64,000 bases of DNA from Bacillota bacterium (GTDB lineage Bacteria; Bacillota_A; Clostridia; Lachnospirales; Lachnospiraceae). Location: contig JAEYMU010000053.1 in assembly GCA_023407175.1 (NCBI GenBank), positions 496,001 to 560,000 of the forward strand, written 5' to 3'. The notes beneath the pieces were generated by a model that searched no databases, was not told where the DNA came from, and worked only from the letters and a program-made list of their open reading frames with translations. The position numbers were made by a program, and so were the translations under genes. Below, piece by piece: positions 34,035 to 42,312 of the stretch; position 1 is the stretch's first letter; the number at the start of each line of letters is the position of its first letter.

Positions 34035-35630
34035 CTATCTGTCCCATTTATCGCATAATGAATTAATCTGTCCTATAAATTTAGCCAGGTCCTTATTTGC
34101 TCCTCCCTTATTCCGCTGAATGACTGCTGCCAGACGCTTGCCGGCAAGAACCAGACGTTCAAATACTGAACCGGGCTTCTCAGCCTCTGTCTTCGGTACG
34201 GCACGTATAATTTCAGCCTGCTGTACGCAAATACCAGTCGCCAGATCATAAACCGTACCGCTGTAGGGCGCTACTGCCGAATATCCCAAATCCTTAATAC
34301 TCTCAGCGAAAATATCACAGACCTGATCATCTCCGTGAACGATAAATACCTTCTCAGGCTTTTTCGTAAAACCGCCCAGCCATTTGATCAGTCCTTCCCG
34401 GTCAGCATGCCCGCTGACACCGGCCAACTGCCGTATCTGGGCAGCAACCTGGATAGGCTCTCCAAAGAGCTTAACCTCCTTGGCACCCTCAAGCAGCATC
34501 CGGCCCAGGGTTCCGACTGCCTGATAACCCACAAACAGTATGGTGCTGTTTTCCCGCCATAAATTGTGCTTCAGATGATGGCGGATTCTGCCGGCCTCGC
34601 ACATACCGGAGGCTGATATGATCACCTTGGGCTCCTCGTCAAAATTGATCGCCTTGGATTCATCCGAGGTTATCGAGGTAGATAATCCCGGAAAGGACAG
34701 GGGATTGATGCCTTTATTTACAAGTGCCATGGCCTCCTGGTCAAAATAACCCAGCATATGCTCATGGAATATCTGTGTTGCTTCTATTGCAAGGGGACTG
34801 TCAACATAAACCTTGAAGTTGCCGTGTCCCTTGACTAATTTATCATCCTTAATTTTACGAAGATAATACAATAAAACCTGAGTTCTGCCCACTGCAAAGG
34901 AAGGAATTACCACATTACCTCCACGGTCAAGGGTCGTCTGGATAATATTCGTCAGTTCACCGATGTAATCCGGTCTTTCTCCATGACTGCGGTCTCCGTA
35001 GGTGGACTCCATGATTACATAATCCGCTTCCTCAATATATTGGGGATTATTAATTAAAGGCTGGTTTGAATTACCGATATCACCGGAGAATACTACCTTC
35101 TTTGTGACCTCGTTTTCCGTAATCCATACCTCGATACTGGCAGAGCCAAGCAGATGTCCCACATCGATAAAACGAACCTCTATTCCGTCAAAGAGCTTAA
35201 ATTTCTGCGTATATTCATGGGATACAAAAAGGCGGGCCGTCGCCATAGCTGCCTCCATATCATACATCGGCACCGCAGGCTCATTACCGGAGCGCTTTCC
35301 CTTACGGTTCCTCCATTCCGCTTCTGCCAACTGGATATGTGCGCTGTCACGAAGCATAATATCACACAGTGCACTGGTGGCACTGGTAGAATGAATATTT
35401 CCCCGAAAGCCCTGAGTATAAAGCAGCGGCAGCTTTCCTGAATGATCCATATGTGCATGGGTCAGGAGTACTGCGTCAATATCCCCGGAGGATATTGGTA
35501 TGTCCTGGTTCTCATACGTATCCTTTCCCTGCTCCATACCGCAATCAATCAAAATATTTTTACCGCAGGCCTCCAGAAAAAAGCAGCTTCCCGTAACCTC
35601 ATGCGTTGCCCCCAAAAATGTTAGCCTCAT
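34035..35630 (-). CDS. Metallo-beta-lactamase/beta-CASP RNase-like protein
   Basis: A 531-residue MBL-fold hydrolase. The metal motif THAHMDHSGKLP is near residue 55, with later ligands in DVGHLLGSASIEV and FSGDIGNSNQPL. The beta-CASP region (SFAVGRTQVLLYYL, ISASGMCEAGRIRHHLK) and the closing SGHADREGL form the YSH1/CPSF73-like family. Bacterial members cut RNA, but the substrate here is unproven. About 60 C-terminal residues extend past the core. It begins a two-gene operon with pulA, an unexpected pairing of RNA and glycan enzymes. Confidence 0.9.
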   Translation of the reverse strand: MRLTFLGATHEVTGSCFFLEACGKNILIDCGMEQGKDTYENQDIPISSGDIDAVLLTHAHMDHSGKLPLLYTQGFRGNIHSTSATSALCDIMLRDSAHIQLAEAEWRNRKGKRSGNEPAVPMYDMEAAMATARLFVSHEYTQKFKLFDGIEVRFIDVGHLLGSASIEVWITENEVTKKVVFSGDIGNSNQPLINNPQYIEEADYVIMESTYGDRSHGERPDYIGELTNIIQTTLDRGGNVVIPSFAVGRTQVLLYYLRKIKDDKLVKGHGNFKVYVDSPLAIEATQIFHEHMLGYFDQEAMALVNKGINPLSFPGLSTSITSDESKAINFDEEPKVIISASGMCEAGRIRHHLKHNLWRENSTILFVGYQAVGTLGRMLLEGAKEVKLFGEPIQVAAQIRQLAGVSGHADREGLIKWLGGFTKKPEKVFIVHGDDQVCDIFAESIKDLGYSAVAPYSGTVYDLATGICVQQAEIIRAVPKTEAEKPGSVFERLVLAGKRLAAVIQRNKGGANKDLAKFIGQINSLCDKWDR

Positions 35631-35804
35631 GTATACCCTCCTCTTTCGTTTATGATTAAATGATAAATAGTAATCACACTATATTATATGTAAATAGCTT
35701 ACTATTATCTATTTTTCATTTTTTAACCATAGAATTTTATTATATCATGTAATATTCTACTCTTTCCCCATTTCCATGTCAAATAAAATGAAAATACCAG
35801 GGAT

Positions 35805-35876
35805 GTCGCAAAATAATAACCCGGCTGTGGGAACATAAAGCAGGCTTCCCCCAGCCGGGTCACTATTTTGTGACTC
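35805..35876. repeat. Dispersed hairpin repeat, copy B
   Basis: Arms of about 23 bp (35805-35827 with 35852-35874, three or four mismatches) around GGGAACATAAAGCAGGC. The core and right arm match copy A at 20184-20243. Here the unit sits between the alkD-like gene end and the beta-CASP gene start. The rest of this 327-bp gap is AT-rich with no gene. Confidence 0.75.
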
Positions 35877-35957
35877 TCCCATAAAAAATACCGCTATACT
35901 GTGCCAGTATCCTGCTCCTGTATGTAACCACCCTTTATCCCAAGGACTATTCCGGTG

Positions 35958-36656
35958 CTATTTGCGGTTCTTTTCCGTCTTGCGCTTCATACCGCGAATC
36001 ATTTGCTTTGTGGCCTGATCCACGCTTAAGGATTCCGTAATCTTTTGCAGGGCTTTATTGTAGGTGAAATCATCCAGCCGATTTTCCTTAAGATATGCGA
36101 GGGTAAGCTCCGGAAGTCTGACATAATACATGGATAATACCCAGGCCACAGCCATCTTTACATAATAGCCCTCCTGCCTGATCTGGTCAAAATGGGCAAA
36201 GGCCACGGGTGCATATTCCGGCTCCAGATAATACAAAAGCATTACCACACCGAAGCGTATCTCATATTCCCGGTCGGAGCACAGATAGGGCTGAATGAAA
36301 TCCCAGACTGGTCCCTTATGGGCCTTTGTTATCTTAAGACCGTTACAAAAGCTATCGCATATCGCCCAGCAGTCAATCTTCGGTATAAAATCTTCGGCCA
36401 GCTTAAGCACCTCTTCCAGATCGGCTTTGCAAAGACCGATCACCATCCCCTGCAGCATTACCTCCTCCATCGTGTCCTCGGAGGCGGTAGCCAGATATGC
36501 CCTCCAGTCTCCCTTGACCAGCTTCGCCGCCATTTTCTTAAGAAGCGGCAGCCTGACGCCAAGAATATTCTCCTTGCCCGGTGTTAAGGACGCACTAAAA
36601 ATACGGTATTTTTCCTCTGCCATTTCCTCCAGCTGCTGCCTTATCGTAGGTTCCAT
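35958..36656 (-). CDS. DNA alkylation repair protein, AlkD-like
   Basis: 232 residues of alpha-helical HEAT-like repeats of the AlkD family. Typical parts are GVRLPLLKKMAAKLVKGDWR, the segment VMLQGMVIGLCKADLEE, DCWAICDSFCNGLKI and the repeat end FTYNKALQKITES. Such proteins remove bulky or cationic alkylated bases without flipping them. The residues seen match the family frame; activity is inferred. It is 6 bp behind the Crp-like gene, so probably one transcript. Confidence 0.85.
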   Translation of the reverse strand: MEPTIRQQLEEMAEEKYRIFSASLTPGKENILGVRLPLLKKMAAKLVKGDWRAYLATASEDTMEEVMLQGMVIGLCKADLEEVLKLAEDFIPKIDCWAICDSFCNGLKITKAHKGPVWDFIQPYLCSDREYEIRFGVVMLLYYLEPEYAPVAFAHFDQIRQEGYYVKMAVAWVLSMYYVRLPELTLAYLKENRLDDFTYNKALQKITESLSVDQATKQMIRGMKRKTEKNRK

Positions 36657-36662
36657 GCTTTC

Positions 36663-37346
36663 CTATCCTTCCATCAGCTTCTCCAGCTTCTTTTTATCTG
36701 CAATCTCTATCGTTCCCCTGCCTAGAGTGACGACGCCCTCGCTCTGAAAATATTTCAGCATCCGTGTAACTACCTCTCTGGCGGTTCCCAGATGGTTTGC
36801 AATTCTTTCATGGGTTATCTCCAGGGTATCGGAATCTTCTATAATTGACTGCTCCATCAAAAAATTAGACAACCGTTTATCAAAGCTCGTAAAAAGTGCC
36901 TGTTCCATAATCCACATAACTTCGGTAAAACGGGAGGCCATCAGTTGATTTGTAAATACCTGCAGGGGAAGGGATTCTGCCGACAGCCTGTTAAAAACAG
37001 GAGTGGGTATCAGATATGCTGCCGTGTCCTTTTCCACCTCCACATAAACCTCGAAGGCAATATTCTTCATGATGCAGGAAGCCGAGAAAATGCAGACATC
37101 CCGGTCAAATAACCGGTACAGGGTTATTTCCTTACCACCCTCTGATACGATATAGGCCCGGACCTGGCCCCTTCGGATCAGGAATAAACCGGAGCATTGC
37201 TGTGAATTGCCATGCATGGCTTCTCCGACGGCCAGATGTTTTATCTCAATGGACTGCAATAGTATGCTTCTTTGCTCCTCGGTGATGTTTTTCCAGAAGC
37301 TTAAGGTATCCTCCAGGTATTTAATATCTTCCTTTTTATTAATCAA
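36663..37346 (-). CDS. Crp/Fnr-family transcriptional regulator
   Basis: 227 residues: a cyclic-nucleotide-type beta-barrel (GEAMHGNSQQCSGLFLIRRG) and a winged helix at the C-terminus (LEITHERIANHLGTAREVVT, then RMLKYFQSEGVV). It lacks the N-terminal Cys cluster of Fnr, so it is not an iron-sulphur sensor; the ligand is unknown. The start is TTG 37346 with GGAGGAGG just upstream. It leads an operon with the AlkD-like gene. Confidence 0.9.
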   Translation of the reverse strand: MINKKEDIKYLEDTLSFWKNITEEQRSILLQSIEIKHLAVGEAMHGNSQQCSGLFLIRRGQVRAYIVSEGGKEITLYRLFDRDVCIFSASCIMKNIAFEVYVEVEKDTAAYLIPTPVFNRLSAESLPLQVFTNQLMASRFTEVMWIMEQALFTSFDKRLSNFLMEQSIIEDSDTLEITHERIANHLGTAREVVTRMLKYFQSEGVVTLGRGTIEIADKKKLEKLMEG

Positions 37347-37455
37347 ACTGCCTCCTCCTGTTAAGAATCAAATATGTGAACAAGCAGCCTGCACAGACTT
37401 TCTGATTTCTCATTTTTGTCCTACAGTTTATCTACCTGTTCACATATAGTTTACT

Positions 37456-37770
37456 CTATACTTCCAGCATTTTCAATATATCTTTCTTTGGTCTGGCTCC
37501 GATTGCAGTGGCGGATATCCTGCCGTCCTTTATCACCATGAGTGTCGGTATGCTCATGACTCGGAATTTGGAGGCCAGCTCCGACTCCTCATCAATATTG
37601 ACCTTTCCTACCTTAGCCGTTCCCTGTACCTCCTCCGATATCTCTTCAACCGCCGGGGCCACTATGCGGCAGGGACCGCACCAGGATGCCCAGAAATCCA
37701 GCAGCACCGGTTCCTTGGAATTTAATACCTCTTGTTCAAAATTATTTTTAGTTATTTTAATAGTTGCCAT
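37456..37770 (-). CDS. trxA: Thioredoxin
   Basis: A 104-residue thioredoxin with the active site [13 protein letters not shown], the cis-proline loop [12 protein letters not shown] and a normal fold length. It reduces protein disulphides with electrons from thioredoxin reductase, which is not in the window. AGGAGGAGC is found upstream. Monocistronic. Confidence 0.95.
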   Translation of the reverse strand: MATIKITKNNFEQEVLNSKEPVLLDFWASWCGPCRIVAPAVEEISEEVQGTAKVGKVNIDEESELASKFRVMSIPTLMVIKDGRISATAIGARPKKDILKMLEV

Positions 37771-37877
37771 AAAATGCTCCTCCTGTTCGTGAATTTATAA
37801 TATATTATTATGAAACTACTATAACACGTTATGCCTTTGCTTTCTGTGATGTTATCACAAATCAGTTGCCTGTTGCA

Positions 37878-38066
37878 ATTCAGCCTTGCAAGGAGGGTGC
37901 CAGGTCCCGGAAAGAAATATTTCCATATCGGAGCCGCTTTCGCTTAATTGCATTACGTAACGGTACATAAGGTTCTAAAATACAGAACCTAAGTACCGAC
38001 GAATGCAAATACTCCGAATGGAAATCATTTTTTCCGGGACCTGGCACCCTCCCTGCAAGACTGAAT
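37878..38066. repeat. 189-bp near-palindrome with REP-like ends
   Basis: The outer arms start ATTCAG and run through GGAGGGTGCCAGGTCCCGG (37892-37910), which returns inverted at 38034-38052. Further in, TTTCCAT, CGGAG and an inner GGTTCT/AGAACC stem also pair, so the whole region can fold as one hairpin. No ORF. It lies between trxA and the CPBP gene. The ends GGTGCCAGGTCCC resemble REP-type repeats moved by TnpA-REP transposases; this is from memory. No target duplication is visible. The gap (37771-38176) holds nothing else. Confidence 0.8.
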
Positions 38067-38176
38067 AATAACAGTTAGCTTCTATTATTTGGATTTATGG
38101 TGGATTTTTTATCGTTTCGGCGTTATAATACAAGTTATCGGAAGAAAATCCGTAAGTTAACAGCATGGAGGTATGA

Positions 38177-39511
38177 ATGAACAGACCGGAATTTGATTCG
38201 GAATTTTGTAATGTACAATATATAAAAGAAGAACGCATTGTCCTATTGACTTGGAAAAAGTTTTGCTTTTTTGACCAATACAGGGAACCCTTATTCTTTG
38301 CACTAAGCCTTTTAAAAAGCTTTCCGAAAAGCTCCTTTGCAGTAGATACCCGCAACGGCTTTGAGGTCGTGCGGGAGGATGTGGAATGGAACTTTCATTT
38401 CCTGCTCCCGGCCCTGCTCAATACCTCTCTAAAACAGATTATACTGATCTCGGAGGCCGGGGAGCTCCCGGATGGGGCCCGAAATCTATGGTCCGAAGAA
38501 TTCCTTAAGTATTTTATTGTAAAAAGGGTCGGAAGCTATCCCGAGGCCCTTAGAAATAATCGTTATGGAATAAAGCGGCGCGGGAGCAAGATGGCAGGAG
38601 GGGCACTCCTTTATGAGCTGTTTATGTTTGTGGCTGCAATCATTTATACATTGATTCTGACCTTTTCTACTTTGTTGACTTCGGAAGCCGTGACAGACAG
38701 CACTCTGACTACAGATCTTATAACAGATAAGCTCACCTCCAGCGGAATCCCCTATCTTATGGCGATTATACCGGGTATTCCTCTCTTATTCTGGTATTTT
38801 CATAATCTGCGTCTGACTCCCCGTATCTTTCAGGGGCATCGCAGGATGACTGTGAAATCCTTCTTCATGATCTTCTTTATTTTTATGTCCGCCCAGGGTG
38901 TCTTTACTTTGGTCAGCGGCGGCCTGGAGTTTCTATTTAACCTGTTTGGCTTAAGCATTATGTCCGCCATCGAGGCTGCCTCCGTTGACAGTACCACTGT
39001 CTCCATGTTTTTATATGCCTCTTTTCTGGCACCAATTACGGAAGAAATCGTATTCCGCGGATTTATACTAAGGGGACTTGAAAAATACGGACGTACCTTT
39101 GCCATTGTTATTTCCGCCATTCTTTTTGGCGCAATGCATGGGAATCTGATTCAGGGCGTATTTGCGGCGGCAACCGGATTGGTATTTGGCTATGTCGCTC
39201 TGGAGTATTCCATTAAATGGTCGATTCTTCTTCACATTATCAATAATTTTGTATTCGGCGATTTATTTGTCCGCCTTACCTCGGGTTTTGGGGAGCTCAC
39301 ACAGCAAATCATATGGGGCTGTCTGGAGCTTATCTTCTTCATCGTCGGACTGATTGTAGTCATCCTTAAAAGAAGGGAAATTATAGGTTACCTAAAGCAG
39401 GAAAAAACCACAAAGGGCTTATACAAAGCTTCCTTTACCTCTGCCTGGATGATCGTCTTTCTGGTGCTGCAATTTTTGCTTAGCTTAAGCGGTATCACAC
39501 GGCTGCAATAG
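38177..39511 (+). CDS. CPBP intramembrane metalloprotease with extra N-terminal domain
   Basis: 444 residues. Residues 1 to about 130 are soluble and look like a SpoIIAA/STAS-like domain (FFALSLLKSFPKSSFAVDTR, ALLNTSLKQIILISEAGELP). Residues 155-435 have about eight transmembrane helices with CPBP (type II CAAX protease) motifs: EEIVFRG, FGAMHGNLIQG and LLHIINNF, which supply the Glu pair and His residues. Members cut membrane peptides or act in bacteriocin immunity. The soluble extension is not usual for the family. No clear SD strong enough to fix the start; GGAGGTATGA precedes ATG 38177. Confidence 0.82.
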   Translation: MNRPEFDSEFCNVQYIKEERIVLLTWKKFCFFDQYREPLFFALSLLKSFPKSSFAVDTRNGFEVVREDVEWNFHFLLPALLNTSLKQIILISEAGELPDGARNLWSEEFLKYFIVKRVGSYPEALRNNRYGIKRRGSKMAGGALLYELFMFVAAIIYTLILTFSTLLTSEAVTDSTLTTDLITDKLTSSGIPYLMAIIPGIPLLFWYFHNLRLTPRIFQGHRRMTVKSFFMIFFIFMSAQGVFTLVSGGLEFLFNLFGLSIMSAIEAASVDSTTVSMFLYASFLAPITEEIVFRGFILRGLEKYGRTFAIVISAILFGAMHGNLIQGVFAAATGLVFGYVALEYSIKWSILLHIINNFVFGDLFVRLTSGFGELTQQIIWGCLELIFFIVGLIVVILKRREIIGYLKQEKTTKGLYKASFTSAWMIVFLVLQFLLSLSGITRLQ

Positions 39512-39532
39512 GACGCGGCTTTCTATAAAATA

Positions 39533-39576
39533 TGGGCCTGCCACCTTATCGATTATCCGATTTTGTGACAGGCCCA
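39533..39576. terminator. Bidirectional terminator between CPBP and xpt genes
   Basis: TGGGCCTG (39533-39540) and CAGGCCCA (39569-39576) with a 28-base loop. It lies between convergent genes. The U-tract is poor on both strands. Confidence 0.6.
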
Positions 39577-39648
39577 ATTCACTATAGCCTTATATATTTC
39601 GTTCTATATCAGCGTCCGACATTTGCGCTGGAGTAGGACTCTATTCCC

Positions 39649-40224
39649 TTAGTCTCGAAAAACCACTCCATTTTCTTCGCTCATACAATCTATAATCGCC
39701 AGGGATTCGACCCTGACTCCGCTGCCGCGGACCAAGGCTCCTCCCTCCTGAAATCCCTTCTCAATTACGATACCGGCACCCACAAGGGTCGCTCCGGCAT
39801 CACTTACCAGCTTGGCAAGTCCCAATAAGGCACTGCCGTTCGCCAGAAAATCATCAATAATCAGGACCTTATCCTCCGGCCTTAGGAATTCCTTGGCTAC
39901 GATGATATCGTAAACACGGCCGTGGGTAAAGGATTCCACCTTGCCCGTATATACCTCTCCTGCGATATTCTTCGTCTGATTTTTCTTGGCAAATACCACC
40001 GGAACCTTGAAGTATTGTGCCGCAATACAGGCGATTCCGATTCCCGAGGCCTCAATTGTCAATATCTTCGTTACCTCACAGTCAGCAAACCGTTCCTTAA
40101 ATTCCTTTCCGATTTCCCCAAAAAGTCCGATATCCATCTGATGGTTTAAAAAGCTATCCACCTTCAACACATTCCCTGCACGTATTTTACCGTCTTTTTT
40201 TATCCTGTCTTTTAAAAGCTGCAT
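39649..40224 (-). CDS. xpt: Xanthine phosphoribosyltransferase
   Basis: 191 residues of the Xpt family, salvaging xanthine to XMP with PRPP. VLKVDSFLNHQMDIGL, ILTIEASGIGIACIAA and the PRPP loop VLIIDDFLANGSALLGL are diagnostic, as is PVVFAKK. The start is set by homology at ATG 40224; the frame continues to 40341 and ATG 40248 is also possible. Neither has a strong SD. No purine riboswitch is visible; an intrinsic terminator lies about 90 bp upstream instead. Confidence 0.94.
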   Translation of the reverse strand: MQLLKDRIKKDGKIRAGNVLKVDSFLNHQMDIGLFGEIGKEFKERFADCEVTKILTIEASGIGIACIAAQYFKVPVVFAKKNQTKNIAGEVYTGKVESFTHGRVYDIIVAKEFLRPEDKVLIIDDFLANGSALLGLAKLVSDAGATLVGAGIVIEKGFQEGGALVRGSGVRVESLAIIDCMSEENGVVFRD

Positions 40225-40310
40225 TGTTTTACCCACTCTTCCACTCATAATACCGCTTTTGCGGCAGTAAAAACATTTTTTCTTTTGACCGAAACATAAT
40301 TTATTATTGC

Positions 40311-40340
40311 ATAAAAAAATGATACAATCAAGTTGTATCA
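40311..40340 (-). terminator. Intrinsic terminator between HPr-like gene and xpt
   Basis: TGATACAA and its complement with a 5-base loop (40320-40340), followed by TTTTTTTAT on the minus strand. It ends the HPr-like transcript. Confidence 0.85.
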
Positions 40341-40392
40341 CAAAAAAATACCCGTATTCTTTTGCCTTACTTACAGCTTATTTCCATCCCGG

Positions 40393-40620
40393 CTAGGCCA
40401 CGATAAATTCTTCCAATTCCCTTGGATATACATCCTTTGTGCCTATCATTCTTACCTCGATTGGCCTGGTCAAATCAAGGCTGAAAATTCCCATGATCGA
40501 CTTTCCGTCCACCACATATCTTCCGGAGATTAAATCCAGATCATAATCCAGATGAGTGGTAATATCAATAAATCTCTTGATTTTTTCAAAGGTATCCAGC
40601 TTAATGCATATTTGCTCCAA
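40393..40620 (-). CDS. HPr-like (Crh-type) protein without His15
   Basis: A 75-residue HPr fold. The second half has the regulatory serine context GKSIMGIFSLDL, matching Ser46 of HPr, and RYVVDG before it. The N-terminal catalytic His-Ala-Arg-Pro motif is missing (LDTFEKIKRFIDIT there), so it cannot carry PTS phosphate. This is the pattern of B. subtilis Crh, a partner of CcpA, though here the protein is shorter. The start is TTG with AAAGGAG six bases upstream, and the SD overlaps the stop of the small acidic ORF before it. No authentic HprK is in the window; the PqqD-kinase fusion is distant. Confidence 0.82.
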   Translation of the reverse strand: MEQICIKLDTFEKIKRFIDITTHLDYDLDLISGRYVVDGKSIMGIFSLDLTRPIEVRMIGTKDVYPRELEEFIVA

Positions 40621-40623
40621 ATA

Positions 40624-40758
40624 TTACTCCTTTCCGCCTGCGGCAAAGTCCGCTGCTTCCATATCATCGATATCGTCAATATCCTCAAAAAACTCGTCAA
40701 CATCATCAAAAAAATCCATCAATTGACACTGCATGATTATACTCTGATAGCTCTCCAT
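40624..40758 (-). CDS. Small acidic protein upstream of the HPr-like gene
   Basis: A 44-residue ORF starting MESYQSIIMQCQLMDFFDD and ending AADFAAGGKE, with 13 Asp/Glu in the middle third. Its last codons (GGA AAG GAG TAA) are the ribosome binding site of the HPr-like gene, so the two are translationally coupled. GGTGG lies upstream of the ATG. Unknown function; perhaps a small regulator or a leader peptide. Supported by frame, SD and coupling only. Confidence 0.5.
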   Translation of the reverse strand: MESYQSIIMQCQLMDFFDDVDEFFEDIDDIDDMEAADFAAGGKE

Positions 40759-40895
40759 TATACCACCACCTAACCCGTTATATATTTCTGCTTTTATCAT
40801 ACCGCTGCAATGTAAAATCCAAAATCACAGTTGTGTGAAATTCATGTAAAGCAGGTTAAATATTACGAGTACACCGGATAGGCTTTCAGAGGCTT

Positions 40896-40906
40896 CCCCC
40901 CCCCCC
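40896..40906. repeat. Run of 11 cytosines
   Basis: An 11-base C homopolymer in an otherwise AT-rich gap, between the HPr-like transcript and the terminator of the cation exchanger. Such tracts are prone to slippage; it is also a place where sequencing errors arise. Confidence 0.7.
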
Positions 40907-40971
40907 GCGAGGTGCCCTGCCCGGAGGGCTTTACTTTATAGGACGTAATTTCCTCGTAAATAAAGTAAATA

Positions 40972-40995
40972 AGGACCTGTGTTGCCACAGGTCCT
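40972..40995 (-). terminator. Intrinsic terminator after the cation exchanger
   Basis: A perfect 10-bp stem AGGACCTGTG/CACAGGTCCT with a 4-base loop directly behind the gene; on the minus strand it is followed by TATTTACTTTATTT. Confidence 0.85.
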
Positions 40996-41000
40996 GCTTC

Positions 41001-42044
41001 TTATCCGACAATGAAAAATCCCACTGCTGCGATAATATAAACGGATATCAGCTTTAGTCCCTCCATCCAGTTCGTTCTGCCTGATTTTACAATCTGGTTG
41101 GCAATAAACACGCTGGAGGCAAACAGAAATAATTCAATTGGCTTGAAAATAAGTGTCATGGGTGACTCTGATATAAATAAGCTGATTAACACGGAGATTG
41201 GAATAACAAACAAGGCAATCTGCAAGCTGGAGCCTACTGCTATCTCAATGGTTATATCCATCTTGTTCTTAAGAGCCATAATTACTGCAGTCGCATGCTC
41301 TGCTGCATTTCCTACAATCGGTATCAGGATAATTCCGACAAACATCTCGGGAATATGGGCCTGCTCTGTCATCGGTTCAATGCTTGCTACCAGTAATTCA
41401 GATTCGATTGCAATCAAAATAGTGGCAACCGCCAGTACGCCGATGCTGAAAGGAAGGCTCCAGTTGGAATCGATGTCCTCCGCATGCTCCACACCATAAA
41501 GGTCCTTGTTGGTCTTAAAGGAATAAATCATTCCAATTACATAGATCAAGAGCATGATAACACTGGTAATGATGCTAAAGCTTTCATGATTCGTCTTGTC
41601 CGTAGCAGTAGCGGAAAATACCGCAGGAGTGCACAAACCGATTACTGCAAATAACAGCATGGTGGCTGTAAAAGCACCAAGCTGAGAATCAAATTTCAGT
41701 TCCTTATGCTTTAATCCGCCAAATAAAATGCTGCAGCCCAAAACCAAAAGAATATTACCCAATACGGAGCCTGCCAGTGATGCTTTTACAACTTCAAATA
41801 AACCTGCCCGGATTGCAAAGAAGCTGATAATAAGCTCTGTTGCATTCCCAAAGGTAGCATTTAAAAATCCGCCGAACTTTGGTCCGGTATAAACAGCAAT
41901 TTCTTCGGTAGCATTTCCCAGAAAGCCTGCCAGTGGAACAATTGCCAAGCAGGTAAGGAAGAACATGACCGTTGAGTTCCAGTGCACAAAATGTCCGACA
42001 ATGGATAGGGGAACACACAGCAACAAAATCTTTAGGTATTTCAT
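41001..42044 (-). CDS. Calcium/proton exchanger (CaCA family)
   Basis: 347 residues, about eleven transmembrane helices. Two alpha-repeat motifs are present: LNATFGNATELIISFFA and IVGNAAEHATAVIMA, each with the acidic residue that binds the ion. It expels Ca2+ (or K+/Na+) in exchange for protons, similar to Cax/ChaA. GGAGAGACTGTT precedes the start. Monocistronic with its own terminator. The 268 bp upstream are AT-rich and hold no gene. Confidence 0.92.
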   Translation of the reverse strand: MKYLKILLLCVPLSIVGHFVHWNSTVMFFLTCLAIVPLAGFLGNATEEIAVYTGPKFGGFLNATFGNATELIISFFAIRAGLFEVVKASLAGSVLGNILLVLGCSILFGGLKHKELKFDSQLGAFTATMLLFAVIGLCTPAVFSATATDKTNHESFSIITSVIMLLIYVIGMIYSFKTNKDLYGVEHAEDIDSNWSLPFSIGVLAVATILIAIESELLVASIEPMTEQAHIPEMFVGIILIPIVGNAAEHATAVIMALKNKMDITIEIAVGSSLQIALFVIPISVLISLFISESPMTLIFKPIELFLFASSVFIANQIVKSGRTNWMEGLKLISVYIIAAVGFFIVG

Positions 42045-42312
42045 AACAGTCTCTCCTTGAAGGTTAATAAATATATGGATTAAACTATGTTAAAAAAACA
42101 ACAAATTAGAGTCATTATATTATAAAAAGCATCAAATATCAACAAAAAAATTCACCTAATGTTAATACTTTTTTAATTTTTTTTTGGTTATTTTCAACTA
42201 GTAAACCGCATTTTAGAATATTATCTTTATCTATATCCCCAGTTTGACATGGCCGGCAGATAAAATGCAATGCCAAGGAAAAAAGCCAGGGTTTCCCCTG
42301 ACCTTTCTATTG

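Noticed and set aside
40225..40400. Purine riboswitch in front of xpt
   Set aside because: The upstream region holds the terminator of the HPr-like transcript and a small CCGC/GCGG hairpin, but not the conserved three-way junction core.
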